Part shown: piece by piece, positions 42,104 to 51,602 of the stretch
How positions within the stretch are numbered: position 1 is the stretch's first letter
Layout of the letters: each line of letters opens with the position of its first letter
Source of the DNA: Sphingomonas sp. S1-29
GTDB taxonomy: Bacteria > Pseudomonadota > Alphaproteobacteria > Sphingomonadales > Sphingomonadaceae
Reading direction: 5' to 3'
Assembly: GCF_026167545.1 (NCBI RefSeq)
Contig: NZ_CP110678.1
Location: 2,903,501 to 2,967,500, forward strand
DNA: 64,000 nt
Program-made: the position numbers and the translations under genes
Notes under the pieces: model-generated
Databases searched by the model: none
What the model was told of the DNA's origin: nothing
Seen by the model: only the letters and a program-made list of their open reading frames with translations

Positions 42104-42300
42104 TTAGATCTTCGTCTTGATACCGGCTTGCTTCAATATGGCGTTCGCGGTGTGGCGGGACATGATCTTGCCACGACCACGATCGATCGCAACTGATCGG
42201 GGCACTGCCAGATTTCGTGATCGCCCTTGCCCGCGCGTAGCCGTGCGCAGCCATGCTCGACGAGCAACTGCTTCACGCGATCGGTATAGCCCTGCACCAT
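42104..42300 (-). pseudogene. HicA-like toxin, frameshifted
   Basis: From the ATG at 42300 the frame reads MVQGYTDRVKQLLVEHGC and GKGDHEIWQCPDQLRS, a HicA-type start (the GKGDH histidine is the usual catalytic one). At about 42174 one base is missing; restoring it gives DGKIMSRHTANAILKQAGIK, the usual HicA C-terminus, ending at TAA 42104-42106. Without it the protein stops early after about 56 residues with an unrelated tail. It lies three bases after the antitoxin-like gene. A sequencing error cannot be excluded. Confidence 0.7.
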
Positions 42301-42303
42301 CGA

Positions 42304-42552
42304 TCAGGCGGCGACGGCAAAATCACGTTCGTGGTGCGCGACGATGCGGATGCTGTGCGGGCCTTCGAGGCGCGCGACATCGGCAACCAGCGAGGCGTTC
42401 AAATCGAGCAGATCGGGCAACAGCCGTCCGATCTTTTCCGCCAGCGCTTCGAGCGTGGCTGCGTCGGCGGCGATGCCGGGGATGTCCGAATCGGCTACAT
42501 ACCAAACCCGAGCTTCGGGATCATATTCCGAACGGACCATCCACACGGTCAT
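42304..42552 (-). CDS. DUF1902/HicB-like antitoxin
   Basis: 82 residues: MTVWMVRSEYDPEARVWYVADSDIPGIAADAATLEALAEKI is the partial RNase H-like HicB/DUF1902 fold that caps HicA. No DNA-binding ribbon-helix-helix is visible at the C-terminus. The gene precedes hicA, as in some HicBA-order modules. An AAGGACAAGG stretch lies just before the ATG. It sits between sdhA and the ClpP-like gene. Confidence 0.75.
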   Translation of the reverse strand: MTVWMVRSEYDPEARVWYVADSDIPGIAADAATLEALAEKIGRLLPDLLDLNASLVADVARLEGPHSIRIVAHHERDFAVAA

Positions 42553-42582
42553 CGCCTTGTCCTTTGGTTCAGTCTCCGCGGA

Positions 42583-44385
42583 TCAATATACCCGCTTCTT
42601 GGGCTTGATATACTCGATGTCGTCGGTGAGCGTATATTCGTGCACCGGGCGATATTCGATCGCGGTGGTGCCCCTCTTGCCGCCCCAGCCGTCGAAGCTG
42701 GCGACGGTGTGCTTCATCCATTCGGCGTCGTGCCGCTCGGGGAAGTCCTCGTGCATATGCGCGCCGCGGCTTTCCTTGCGGTTGAGCGCCGACCGAATCG
42801 TCACCAGCGCCTGGCCCATCAGATTGTCGAGCTCGAGCGTTTCGACCAGATCGGTGTTCCAGATCAGCGAGCGATCGGTGACGCTGACGTCCTGCAACCC
42901 GGCATAGATGGCGTCCATCTTGGCGACGCCCTCGGCCATCAGTTCGTCGGTGCGGAAGACCGCGGCATGGCGCTGCATCGTCTTCTGCATGTCCGAACGA
43001 AGCACCGCGGTCGGGGTCGCGCCCTTGGCGTTGCGGAAGTGGTCGAGGCGGCTGAGCGACAGATCGGCCGAATCCTTGGGCAGCGCTGCGTGCGGGGTGC
43101 CGGGCTTGAGGGTTTCTTTGATGCGCAGGCCCGTTGCGCGGCCGAAAACCACTAGGTCGATGAGGCTGTTCGAGCCGAGGCGGTTGGCGCCGTGCACCGA
43201 CACGCACGCGGCTTCGCCCACGGCATAGAGGCCGGGGACGACCGAATCGGGGTTGCCGTCCTTGGGACGGACGACTTCGCCGTGATAATTGGTCGGGATG
43301 CCGCCCATATTATAATGGACGGTCGGCACCACCGGCAGCGGCTGGCGCGTCAGGTCGACACCGGCGAAGATCTTGCCCGTCTCGGTAATGCCGGGCAGCC
43401 GCTCGGCGAGCACCGCGGGATCGATATGGTCGAGGTGGAGGAAGATGTGATCGCCCTCCTTGCCGACGCCGCGCCCTTCGCGGATTTCCATCGCCATCGA
43501 CCGCGACACGACGTCGCGCGACGCCAGGTCCTTGGCCGAGGGAGCATAGCGCTCCATGAAGCGCTCGCCCTCCGAATTGGTGAGGTACCCGCCTTCACCG
43601 CGCGCACCCTCGGTGATGAGCACGCCCGCGCCGTAGATGCCGGTCGGGTGGAACTGGACGAACTCCATGTCCTGCAGCGGCAGGCCGGCGCGCAGCACCA
43701 TCGCGTTGCCGTCACCGGTGCAGGTGTGCGCCGAGGTCGCCGACTGGTACACGCGGCCATAGCCGCCGGTCGCCAGCACCACCGAATGCGCGCGGAAGCG
43801 ATGGATCGAGCCATCGTCCATGCACAACGCGATGACGCCGCGGCATTCGCCATTTTCCATGATCAGGTCGAGCGCGAAATATTCGACGAAGAAATCGGCG
43901 TCGTACTTCAGGCTCTGCTGGTACAGCGCATGGAGCATCGCGTGACCGGTGCGGTCGGCGGCGGCACAGGTGCGCTGCGCGGGCGGGCCTTCGCCCATAT
44001 TCTGCATCATGCCGCCGAACGGGCGCTGGTAGATCTTGCCCTCGGCCGTGCGGCTGAACGGCACGCCGGCATGTTCGAGCTCGTACACCGCCTGCGGCGC
44101 TTCGCGGCAGAGATATTCGATCGCGTCCTGGTCGCCCAGCCAGTCCGACCCCTTGACGGTGTCGTACATGTGCCAGGTCCAGTGATCGGGACCCATGTTG
44201 CCGAGCGACGCGGCGATGCCGCCCTGCGCGGCGACGGTGTGGCTGCGCGTCGGGAACACCTTGGTGATGCAGGCGGTCTTCAGACCCGCCTCGGCGATGC
44301 CCATCGTGGCGCGAAGGCCCGAGCCGCCGGCGCCGACGACGACGGCGTCATAGGTATGGTCGATGATCTTATAGGCTTCGGTCAT
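42583..44385 (-). CDS. sdhA: Succinate dehydrogenase flavoprotein subunit
   Basis: A 600-residue FAD-carrying subunit that oxidises succinate to fumarate. [15 protein letters not shown] is the dinucleotide fold. [18 protein letters not shown] holds the histidine that binds FAD covalently. [21 protein letters not shown] and [18 protein letters not shown] are substrate-site segments. It overlaps the sdhD stop by four bases. Confidence 0.97.
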   Translation of the reverse strand: MTEAYKIIDHTYDAVVVGAGGSGLRATMGIAEAGLKTACITKVFPTRSHTVAAQGGIAASLGNMGPDHWTWHMYDTVKGSDWLGDQDAIEYLCREAPQAVYELEHAGVPFSRTAEGKIYQRPFGGMMQNMGEGPPAQRTCAAADRTGHAMLHALYQQSLKYDADFFVEYFALDLIMENGECRGVIALCMDDGSIHRFRAHSVVLATGGYGRVYQSATSAHTCTGDGNAMVLRAGLPLQDMEFVQFHPTGIYGAGVLITEGARGEGGYLTNSEGERFMERYAPSAKDLASRDVVSRSMAMEIREGRGVGKEGDHIFLHLDHIDPAVLAERLPGITETGKIFAGVDLTRQPLPVVPTVHYNMGGIPTNYHGEVVRPKDGNPDSVVPGLYAVGEAACVSVHGANRLGSNSLIDLVVFGRATGLRIKETLKPGTPHAALPKDSADLSLSRLDHFRNAKGATPTAVLRSDMQKTMQRHAAVFRTDELMAEGVAKMDAIYAGLQDVSVTDRSLIWNTDLVETLELDNLMGQALVTIRSALNRKESRGAHMHEDFPERHDAEWMKHTVASFDGWGGKRGTTAIEYRPVHEYTLTDDIEYIKPKKRVY

Positions 44386-44774
44386 GCGGAAACTGCTCCG
44401 GCGGCGAACGCCAGCTTGAGGATCGAGAAAATCGCGATCGCCCCCATGCCGATCGTGAAGAAGTTCAGCAGCACCATCAGCACCACGCGCGTTTCGGCAT
44501 GGCTATAGTCCTCGATCACCACCTGGAGCCCCAGGCGGAAATGATAGAAGACGCTGAAGACCAGCAACAACATCGGAATCGCGGCCCAGGGCGAACCCAG
44601 CCACGCCGATACCGTCGCATGATCGAGCTGAGGTAGTAGCGCGAGCGACGCGATGAACCACAGCATTAGGGCCAGATTGCTGCCCGCGGTAACCCGCTGG
44701 TGCCACCAGTGATGCGTGCCTTCCTTGGCGGAGCCAAGGCCCCGGACGCGACCGATGCTCGTTCCCGATGCCAT
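44382..44774 (-). CDS. sdhD: Succinate dehydrogenase membrane anchor subunit
   Basis: 130 residues with three transmembrane helices (about 28-50, 60-82, 92-125). [15 protein letters not shown] has the heme-binding histidine and the quinone-site Asp-Tyr common to SdhD. It starts one base after sdhC ends and overlaps sdhA by four bases. Inner membrane, complex II. Confidence 0.92.
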   Translation of the reverse strand: MASGTSIGRVRGLGSAKEGTHHWWHQRVTAGSNLALMLWFIASLALLPQLDHATVSAWLGSPWAAIPMLLLVFSVFYHFRLGLQVVIEDYSHAETRVVLMVLLNFFTIGMGAIAIFSILKLAFAAGAVSA

Positions 44775-44775
44775 C

Positions 44776-45189
44776 TTACTTCCCCATGATCAGATAGGCC
44801 CACAGCGCCAGCGTCGCCAGGACCGAAACCACCATCGTCGCCTTGGCGCTTGCCTTGTTGCGATGGAGTTCGAAATTGGCGCCGGCATCCATGAACAGAT
44901 GGCGCACACCATTGGCGATATGCTGGAACAGCGACCAGGTGAGCCCGATGCCGAGCACGTAACCGACGATGTTGGTGCGGCCATCGGCGAGCGTGAACCA
45001 GTCCATGAAGGCGGCATAGCTCGCCTCGCCCGCCGCAGCGGCGGCGAGCCAGCCGACCAGCAGCACGGTGCCGACGAGCGCCAGCCCGCTACCCGTCGCG
45101 CGGTGCAGGATCGAGACCAGCATGTGCGGGCCCCATTTCCAGATCGACAGATGCGGAGAAAGCGGGCGGTTCGTGGATCTTGTGGCCAA
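44776..45189 (-). CDS. sdhC: Succinate dehydrogenase cytochrome b556 subunit
   Basis: 137 residues. RPLSPHLSIWKWGPHMLVSILHRATGSGL is the signature of the family (Ser and Arg at the quinone site), and HIANGVRHLFMDAG holds the heme ligand. There are three transmembrane helices. The start is taken as TTG 45189, because AAGGAG lies six bases upstream; an ATG at 45243 would give a non-family N-terminus. First gene of the sdh operon. On the minus strand TTGCAA-17-CATTAG in the upstream gap could be its promoter. Confidence 0.88.
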   Translation of the reverse strand: MATRSTNRPLSPHLSIWKWGPHMLVSILHRATGSGLALVGTVLLVGWLAAAAAGEASYAAFMDWFTLADGRTNIVGYVLGIGLTWSLFQHIANGVRHLFMDAGANFELHRNKASAKATMVVSVLATLALWAYLIMGK

Positions 45190-45350
45190 GGCGGGCTCCT
45201 TTTGCTTGGCAGCGCTAATGAAGCCGCGATGACCATGTTGCAAGACGGCATCTCGACCGTGGCTAACCCACTCTTAACGGATGGCGGCGTAGCAACGATC
45301 CGAGTGGCGCGGGGAACGCACAGGTAGAACGGCGAGCGGGGGCTGCATTT

Positions 45351-46715
45351 GTGAACGACAAGCACAAGGAGATGCCCGAACCGGGGGCATTGAGCGCGCA
45401 GGTAGAACTGGCGCGGCGGATGCGGCTGTTCGATCCCGACGGTACGATGGTGGGGGCTGCGCGCGGGGTGTGGGCGGTGCTCGAACCCAATGCGCGCGCG
45501 ATCGCGGGCGAATATTGGCGCCACTGGCAGCGATCCTTCACCGATCATGGCGATTGGGCGCCGGTGGAGGGCGAAGCGATGATCGACGCGGGCGTCGCCT
45601 TCCTGCGCAATCGCTTCCTCGATTCGCAGGGACAGGCCTGGATCGAATCGATCGAACGATCGGTCGCCGCCGCCTATGCCGCCGACGTGCCGCCGATGGC
45701 GTTGGTGTCGATGGTCACCGCGTCGGACCGGTGTGCGCTTGGCTTCCTCCTGGCGGCGATGCCCGCCGATGATCCGCAGCTGGCCGCAGGAATCGACACG
45801 CTGATGCGGCTGTCGGCGATGGAGATCGAAATCACCGTCGCGATGTATCGTGCGCATGTAGAACACGGCAACGACCGCGCGCGCGAGCGGCTGGCTGGTG
45901 AGTTCCGCTCGAAGATCGGTGCGAGCCTCGAACAGGCATCGCGCGAGGGCGAAGCCTTACGCTCGCAGGCGATGGATACCTCGGCGGCGGCGCGCGGGAT
46001 GCTGGGCAAGGCGAGCGAAGTCGCCGCCGCCGCCGAGCAATCGGCGGTCGCGATGCGCGAAGCCGCCGAAACCGCGGGCGGGCTGATCCGTGCGATCGAG
46101 GATGCGCGCAGCGAAGTCGAGGTGGCGACCGAGATCGCGACGCGCGCATCGGCGCAAGCGGGTGCCGCGGTCGAGACATCGGGGGTGCTATCTGACCATG
46201 CCAAGTCGATCGAATCGATCCTGGGGCTGATCCGCGAAATCGCCGGGCAGACCAATTTGCTCGCGCTCAATGCGACGATCGAGGCGGCGCGCGCTGGCGA
46301 TGCCGGGCGCGGCTTTGCGGTGGTGGCGCAAGAGGTGAAGAGCCTGGCCAACCAGACCGCGCGCGCCACCGACGACATCGCCTACAAGATCGCGGCGATC
46401 CAGTCGGCGACGCGATCGACGGTCGATACCAGCGTGTCGATCCGCTCGACCGTTTCCGAAGTCCGGCAATCGGCCGAACGTATCCGCCAAGCGATGGAAG
46501 CGCAGGCGCAGACCGTGACCGCGATCACCGCCGCCGTAGACGAGACCGCGCTTGCCGCCGACACGATGTCGACGACGATCGCGACGATCCGCGAGGACAC
46601 CGAGACCGTCGCCGAAGGCATCGACCAGGTCGGGCTGGGGTTTGCGGTGCTCGATGAACAATTGGGGACGCTGAAAAACAGCGCCGGCGAATTCGTGGCC
46701 AAGGTCGCGGCCTGA
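45351..46715 (+). CDS. Soluble methyl-accepting chemotaxis protein with globin-like N-terminus (1)
   Basis: A 454-residue cytoplasmic chemoreceptor with no transmembrane helix. Residues 20-175 match the length and pattern of a protoglobin sensor. The rest is a MA signalling domain with [20 protein letters not shown] and [20 protein letters not shown] at the hairpin tip, where CheA/CheW bind. Aligned with the next gene, the expected heme-binding histidine is Ser104, so this sensor may not bind heme. A GTG start is used. The neighbour is a paralogue. Confidence 0.8.
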   Translation: MNDKHKEMPEPGALSAQVELARRMRLFDPDGTMVGAARGVWAVLEPNARAIAGEYWRHWQRSFTDHGDWAPVEGEAMIDAGVAFLRNRFLDSQGQAWIESIERSVAAAYAADVPPMALVSMVTASDRCALGFLLAAMPADDPQLAAGIDTLMRLSAMEIEITVAMYRAHVEHGNDRARERLAGEFRSKIGASLEQASREGEALRSQAMDTSAAARGMLGKASEVAAAAEQSAVAMREAAETAGGLIRAIEDARSEVEVATEIATRASAQAGAAVETSGVLSDHAKSIESILGLIREIAGQTNLLALNATIEAARAGDAGRGFAVVAQEVKSLANQTARATDDIAYKIAAIQSATRSTVDTSVSIRSTVSEVRQSAERIRQAMEAQAQTVTAITAAVDETALAADTMSTTIATIREDTETVAEGIDQVGLGFAVLDEQLGTLKNSAGEFVAKVAA

Positions 46716-46730
46716 TGGAGAGGACGTTGG

Positions 46731-48098
46731 ATGGCAGGGAACGAACAGGCGCTGGGCCGCTGGAGCGGCACCGATCGCGGGATCGCCGAGCGGCTGCGCG
46801 AATATGACTGGGACGGCATCGTAATACCGACCGCGCACGAGGTGGCCGAGCTGCTTGCGGGCGAATATGACGCGATTTCGCAGGCATTCTGGCGGCATTA
46901 TCTGGCGCTGCCGGCGTCGGCGCATATTCGCGACCGAACCGCCGGCGCGCGGATCGACACGCAGCGCCGGCGAAGCGCGCATTATGCGCATATCAAATAT
47001 GCCGATCCCACCGGCGACGAATGGGTGACGATCGCGCGGCTGCATGCCGATGAATCGCAGGCGGTGGGGATTCCGCTGCCCGCCTTGCTGTCGGCGCTGG
47101 CGTTCGCGCACAGCGACACGCTGTGCCGGCTCGAGGCGAAGGTCGGGAACGATGCCGCGCGGATGCGGCGGCTGGGCGACGTCGTCCAGCGGCTGGCGCT
47201 GATCGAGGCCGACATCATGGCGACGCATCTGGGATTGAGCGACGCGCGGCAGGGGCGCGCGATGCGCCAGGCCAGTGCCGCGCAATTCCGCGACGGGATC
47301 GCCGAATCGATCGCCGAGGCGTCGGCGGCGGGCGACCGGATCCGCGCACAGGCGGTGTCGACCGCGGCGTCGGCGCGCGGGATGCTGGGCAAGGCGAGCG
47401 AAGTCGCCGCCGCCGCCGAGCAATCGGCGATGGCGATGCGCGAGGCTGCCGAAACCGCCGCGGGGCTGATCAGCGCGATCGAGGATGCGCGCTTCGAGGT
47501 CGATGCCGCGGGCGAAATCGCCAGCCGCGCATCGGTGCAGGCGAGCGCCGCGGTCGAGACGTCGGGTGCGCTGTCCGATCACACCAAATCGATCGAATCG
47601 ATCCTGGGGCTGATCCGCGAGATCGCCGGACAGACCAACTTGCTCGCGCTCAATGCGACGATCGAGGCGGCGCGTGCGGGCGATGCGGGGCGCGGCTTCG
47701 CGGTAGTGGCGCAGGAGGTGAAAAGCCTGGCCAACCAAACCGCGCGCGCGACCGACGACATCGCGTGCAAGATCGCCGCGATCCAGTCGGCGACGCGATC
47801 GACGGTCGACAGCAGCGCGTCGATCCGCGCGACGGTGGCCGAGGTGCGCGACAGCGCGAGCCGGATCCGGCTGGCGATGGAGGCGCAGGCGCAGACGGTG
47901 ACCGCGATCACCGCGGCGATCGACGAGACCGCGATGGCGGCCGATTCGTCGTCGCTGACGATCGAGGCGATCCGCCACGATACCGAACAGGTGACGGGCG
48001 AGATCGACCGGCTCGAAACCGAGGTCGCCGCGGCGAACGAGCGGCTGGTGACGCTGAAGGGCGCCGCCGACGCGTTTTCGAGTTCGGTCGCGGCGTAG
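46731..48098 (+). CDS. Soluble methyl-accepting chemotaxis protein with globin-like N-terminus (2)
   Basis: 455 residues with the same layout as the upstream gene: protoglobin-like sensor (about 25-180) and MA signalling domain. [21 protein letters not shown] places a histidine (His105) where heme F8 histidines lie in globin-coupled sensors, so oxygen or redox sensing is likely. The signalling domains of the two genes are nearly identical, also at DNA level (59 identical bases at 45988-46046 and 47371-47429). It starts 15 bases after the first gene. Confidence 0.82.
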   Translation: MAGNEQALGRWSGTDRGIAERLREYDWDGIVIPTAHEVAELLAGEYDAISQAFWRHYLALPASAHIRDRTAGARIDTQRRRSAHYAHIKYADPTGDEWVTIARLHADESQAVGIPLPALLSALAFAHSDTLCRLEAKVGNDAARMRRLGDVVQRLALIEADIMATHLGLSDARQGRAMRQASAAQFRDGIAESIAEASAAGDRIRAQAVSTAASARGMLGKASEVAAAAEQSAMAMREAAETAAGLISAIEDARFEVDAAGEIASRASVQASAAVETSGALSDHTKSIESILGLIREIAGQTNLLALNATIEAARAGDAGRGFAVVAQEVKSLANQTARATDDIACKIAAIQSATRSTVDSSASIRATVAEVRDSASRIRLAMEAQAQTVTAITAAIDETAMAADSSSLTIEAIRHDTEQVTGEIDRLETEVAAANERLVTLKGAADAFSSSVAA

Positions 48099-48101
48099 GG
48101 G

Positions 48102-48229
48102 CCTCCCCTCCCTGGAAGGGACAGGTTGGGGGCGGGCGGCGTCCTGAGGTCACCGGAACCGACGACACCGGCGGAGGCGTGCCACGAGCAGTCGACCCAC
48201 CCCCGGCCCCTCCCTTTCAGGGAGGGGAG
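48102..48229. repeat. Palindromic repeat, family B copy 1
   Basis: Arms CCTCCCCTCCCTGGAAGGGA and CCCCTCCCTTTCAGGGAGGG, with a GTCGACCCACCCCCGG segment on the inner right. It lies between the second chemoreceptor and the SDR gene. Two more copies are at 52298-52422 and 59201-59308. Confidence 0.8.
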
Positions 48230-48277
48230 AAGCAGGGGGAGTTTCCCCTTTCGCCATTTCGCCCTAAGCGGCGTCGC

Positions 48278-48982
48278 ATGACCATTCACATCCTGCTCAC
48301 CGGCGCGAGCCGGGGCATCGGTGCGGCGATTGCTGCCGCGTTCGATGCCGACCCCGGCGTCCGCACCGCCTGCCAATCGACCCGCGGCGCGCTTGCCGCC
48401 GACTTCGCCGATCCCGCCGCCCCCGCCGATCTTTGGGCGCGCGCGCTCGATAGCCTCGACGGGCGGATCGACGTGCTGGTGAACAATGCCGGGGTGTTCG
48501 AGGAATCGCCGCTCGCCGCCGATCACGCCGATTGGGTCGCCGCCTGGGAGCGGACGATGCGGATCAACCTGACCGCCAGCGCCGAATTGTGCCGGCTGGC
48601 GGTGCGCCATTGGCAGCAGGGCGGGCGCGAGGGGCGGATCGTCAACATCGCCAGCCGCGCCGCCTATCGCGGCGACAGCCCTGCGCACTGGCATTATGCC
48701 GCGTCGAAGGCGGGGATGGTCGGGATGACCAAGACGATCGCCCGTGGCTATGCGCGCGAGGGCATCCTGGCGTTCGCGATCTGCCCGGGCTTCACGATGA
48801 CCGGGATGGCCGAGGATTATCTCGAAAGCCGCGGCGGCGATAAATTGCTCGCCGATATTCCGCTGGGGCGTGTCGCCCAGCCAGAAGAAATCGCGACGAT
48901 GGCGCGCTTCTGTGCGCTCGAGGCGCCGGCATCGATGACCGGCGCGGTGCTCGACGCCAATGGCGCGAGCTATGTGCGATGA
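48278..48982 (+). CDS. Short-chain dehydrogenase/reductase (SDR) family protein
   Basis: A 234-residue classical SDR. ILLTGASRGIGAAIA binds NAD(P), VLVNNAGVFEE follows, and SRAAYRGDSPAHWHYAASKAGM holds the Ser and YxxxK catalytic residues. CPGFTMTGM and a C-terminal LDANGASYVR fit the fold. The substrate is unknown. It overlaps prmA by four bases (ATGA). Confidence 0.88.
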   Translation: MTIHILLTGASRGIGAAIAAAFDADPGVRTACQSTRGALAADFADPAAPADLWARALDSLDGRIDVLVNNAGVFEESPLAADHADWVAAWERTMRINLTASAELCRLAVRHWQQGGREGRIVNIASRAAYRGDSPAHWHYAASKAGMVGMTKTIARGYAREGILAFAICPGFTMTGMAEDYLESRGGDKLLADIPLGRVAQPEEIATMARFCALEAPASMTGAVLDANGASYVR

Positions 48983-49893
48983 GCGATAGCTGGAAGATCA
49001 CGCTGCCCTGCACCCGCGCCGAGGCCGAGGCGATCGATCCCGAGGGCGAGGCCTTTGCCGAATTCGGCGCGCCGCCGGTGCTGATGACCCGCGAGCTGAC
49101 CGAGGATGATGTCGAGGATTGGGTGATCGAAGCCTATTTCCAGGACAAGCCCGGCGCGCGCGAGATCGCGGTGCTGCGCCGGCTGGTGCCGAGCGCGGCG
49201 GCGACCAAGGCCGCGCCCGAGCGGATCATCGAGGCCGATTGGGTGACGCTGAGCCAGGCGGGGCTCGATCCGGTGGTGGCGGGGCGCTTCTATGTCCACA
49301 CCAGCGCCAATCGCGGCGACGTGCCGCCGGGCTTGCGCGCGTTTCATATCGAGGCGGGGCTGGCGTTCGGCACCGGGCATCACGAGACGACCACCGGCTG
49401 CCTGCTGACGCTCGAGGCGATGCGAAAGCGCGGGGCGGTGGTGCGCAACCTGATCGATGTCGGCACCGGCACCGGGCTGCTGGCGTTTGCCGGCATGCAC
49501 TTATGGCCCAATGCGCGCGCGACGGCATCGGATATCGATCCGATCTCGATCGACGTGACGCGCGAGAATGCCGCCGCCAACGGCGTGAAGCTGGGGGTAG
49601 GGCCGGGGCAGCTGACGCTCGCGGTGGCGCCGGGGATGGCGCACAACAGCATCGAGCGGCGCGCGCCCTATGACCTGGTCTTGGCGAACATCATCGCTGC
49701 GCCGCTGATCGAGCTCGCCCCGGTGATCGCGGCGGCGGTGGCGCCGGGTGGGACGGTGGTGCTGGCGGGGCTGCTCGAGCGGCAGGCGTCGGCGGTGGCG
49801 CAGGCCTATCGCAGGCATGGGCTGCGGCTGGCGGGGAAGGTGACGTTGGGCGACTGGCCGACGCTGCGCATGGTGCGGCGGGCGATTCGGTAA
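48979..49893 (+). CDS. prmA: Ribosomal protein L11 methyltransferase
   Basis: A 304-residue enzyme that trimethylates L11. The N-terminal substrate domain covers about residues 1-60. The SAM-binding part has FGTGHHETTTGCL, LIDVGTGTGLLAF and LANIIAAPLIELAP, the PrmA version of the NxPPY-like motif. Start at 48979 overlaps the SDR stop. A family C repeat follows the gene at once, ahead of the convergent phenylalanine hydroxylase. Confidence 0.92.
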   Translation: MSDSWKITLPCTRAEAEAIDPEGEAFAEFGAPPVLMTRELTEDDVEDWVIEAYFQDKPGAREIAVLRRLVPSAAATKAAPERIIEADWVTLSQAGLDPVVAGRFYVHTSANRGDVPPGLRAFHIEAGLAFGTGHHETTTGCLLTLEAMRKRGAVVRNLIDVGTGTGLLAFAGMHLWPNARATASDIDPISIDVTRENAAANGVKLGVGPGQLTLAVAPGMAHNSIERRAPYDLVLANIIAAPLIELAPVIAAAVAPGGTVVLAGLLERQASAVAQAYRRHGLRLAGKVTLGDWPTLRMVRRAIR

Positions 49894-49899
49894 ACCATA

Positions 49900-50030
49900 A
49901 TCCTCCCCCGCCAGGGGGAGGGGGACCGCCGCGTAGCGGTGGTGGAGGGGGCGGTCACGGGCGGTGCGCTTGTGGCGAGGCCCCCTCCGTCAGCCTTACA
50001 GGCTGCCACCTCCCCCTGAAGGGGGAGGAT
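49900..50030. repeat. Palindromic repeat, family C copy 3
   Basis: Arms ATCCTCCCCCGCCAGGGGGA and CCTCCCCCTGAAGGGGGAGG, with AGCGGTGGTGGAGGGGG and CCCCCTCCGTCAGCC inside. It overlaps the 3' end of phhA: the last 11 codons and stop (49996-50030) lie in the repeat. Confidence 0.82.
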
Positions 50031-50892
50031 TTTTGCTCATGGCATATGCTTGGGTGCCGTGGTGGATCACCTCGTCGCCCTCGACGATCTGCGCCACCGG
50101 GATCGCGGGTAGCGGCAGGATTTCCTCGTACAGCGGCGCGAAATCGGTTTCGATCGTCTGCCGCAGCAATTCGTCGAAGCTGGGGATGACGAAGTAATTC
50201 TGCTGGAAATCGTCGATCCGATAATCGGTGCGCATCACCCGGCGCAGATCGAAGCCGATCCGGTTGGGGCTGGGGTCGTCGAGCGCGAAGACGCTTTCGG
50301 CCGAGGACGAGACGATCCCTGAGCCGTAAATGCGAAGATCGCCATCCTCGCGCACCAGCCCGAATTCGACGGTGTACCAATAGAGCCGCGACAGCTGCTT
50401 GAGCGCGCCGAGCTCGAGCGCGCGCAGGCCGCCGCGGCCATAGGCTTCGAGATAATCGGCGAACACCGGATCGGCGAGCATCGGCACATGCCCGAACACG
50501 TCGTGGAAGACGTCGGGCTCTTCGAGATAATCGAGCTGGTCGGGCCGGCGGATGAAATTGCCCGACACGAAGCGGCGATTGGCCATGTGATCGAAGAACA
50601 CGTCGTCGGGGACGAGCCCCGGCACCGCGACGACCTGCCAGCCGGTGAGTTTCATCAACCGTTCGGACAATTCGTCGAAATGCGGGATGCCGCCTTCGGA
50701 CAATTTGAGTGCGTCGAGCCCGCGCAGATACGCCTTCGACGCGCGGCCGGGGAGCAGCTTGATCTGGCGCGCATACAGCGTGTCCCACACCGCATGTTCT
50801 TGCGGAGTGTACCGGTCCCAGCCTTGCGCGATGGTCCAGTCGGCGGATGCGCCCTCGGGCGGCTTTTCGAGTAAGTGGGTTTGATCGACCAT
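49996..50892 (-). CDS. phhA: Phenylalanine 4-monooxygenase
   Basis: A 298-residue monomeric-type pterin-dependent hydroxylase converting phenylalanine to tyrosine. The iron ligands are His130 and His135 (DVFHDVFGHVPML) and Glu176 (YWYTVEFGLV). The start at 50892 (MVDQTHLLEKPP) fits bacterial enzymes; the long frame upstream overlaps the divergent TIGR02117 gene. The C-terminal NPPPSGGGGSL is encoded by a palindromic repeat. A pterin carbinolamine dehydratase gene is not adjacent. Confidence 0.92.
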   Translation of the reverse strand: MVDQTHLLEKPPEGASADWTIAQGWDRYTPQEHAVWDTLYARQIKLLPGRASKAYLRGLDALKLSEGGIPHFDELSERLMKLTGWQVVAVPGLVPDDVFFDHMANRRFVSGNFIRRPDQLDYLEEPDVFHDVFGHVPMLADPVFADYLEAYGRGGLRALELGALKQLSRLYWYTVEFGLVREDGDLRIYGSGIVSSSAESVFALDDPSPNRIGFDLRRVMRTDYRIDDFQQNYFVIPSFDELLRQTIETDFAPLYEEILPLPAIPVAQIVEGDEVIHHGTQAYAMSKNPPPSGGGGSL

Positions 50893-50918
50893 GGACGGGG
50901 CCCTAGCATGAGCGTGGT

Positions 50919-51602
50919 ATGAACAGAAATAGGGTGCGACCTCGCGGCTTGCGAGCAATGGGCGGCGCGGTGGCGGCGCTGCTGCTGGTGCTGGCGGTGA
51001 TCGGCTATGGCTATTGGATGGCGGGGCTGGTCGGCGGCGCGATCCCGGCGAACGCAGCGTGGCGCGAGCCCGCGCAAGGCATTGAGGTCTTCGTCGAGGA
51101 CAATGGCGTGCATACCGGCATCGCCTTGCCCAAGGCGATGCTGGAGGGCGCGCTCGACGGGCTGGTCGCGCCCGGGGACATTGGCGATCCGCGCTTTGCC
51201 GCGCATGAATGGCTGGTGGTCGGCTGGGGCGACCGTGCCTTCTATCTCGAAACGCCCACCTGGGCCGATGTTCGGCCGGCGACGGTGGCGGCGGCGCTGA
51301 TCGGCAGCGACCGGACGGTGCTGCATGTCGAGCATATCGCGCAGCCGCGTGGCGGGCCGCAGGTGCGCGCGATCCGGCTGCGACCGGAGGAATTCGCGCG
51401 GCTGGTGGCGTTCGTGCGCGCCAGCTTCGCCGAAGGGCAGGCGGTGCGCGGCTATGCGGCCTACGACGCCTTCTATCCCGCGAACGGGCATTACAACGCG
51501 GTGCATACCTGCAACGACTGGACCGGCGCGGCCTTTCGCGCGGCAGGGGTGCGGATGGGGGAGTGGACGCCGTTTTCGCGGACGGTGATGTGGTGGTTCT
51601 AG
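50919..51602 (+). CDS. TIGR02117 family protein (DUF2459)
   Basis: 227 residues with one N-terminal transmembrane helix (about 14-38). The domain begins IEVFVEDNGVHTGIALP and ends YNAVHTCNDWTGAAFRAAGVRMGEWTPFSRTVMW. The Cys in HTCNDW and the His in GVHTG suggest an NlpC/P60-like Cys-His site, but this is an inference. TIGR02117 proteins occur in several proteobacteria with no known role. Divergent from phhA; the start codons are 26 bases apart. It overlaps the next gene. Confidence 0.82.
   Translation: MNRNRVRPRGLRAMGGAVAALLLVLAVIGYGYWMAGLVGGAIPANAAWREPAQGIEVFVEDNGVHTGIALPKAMLEGALDGLVAPGDIGDPRFAAHEWLVVGWGDRAFYLETPTWADVRPATVAAALIGSDRTVLHVEHIAQPRGGPQVRAIRLRPEEFARLVAFVRASFAEGQAVRGYAAYDAFYPANGHYNAVHTCNDWTGAAFRAAGVRMGEWTPFSRTVMWWF

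Noticed and set aside
46188..47978. 596-codon minus-strand frame across both chemoreceptor genes
   Set aside because: It spans the intergenic gap between two clear plus-strand genes and reads as Asp/Arg/His-rich shadow sequence, repeated because the genes are repeated.
51209..51590. Long N-terminal extension of the alpha/beta hydrolase frame
   Set aside because: It is the wrong-frame reading of the TIGR02117 gene; the hydrolase fold begins only after about 51590.
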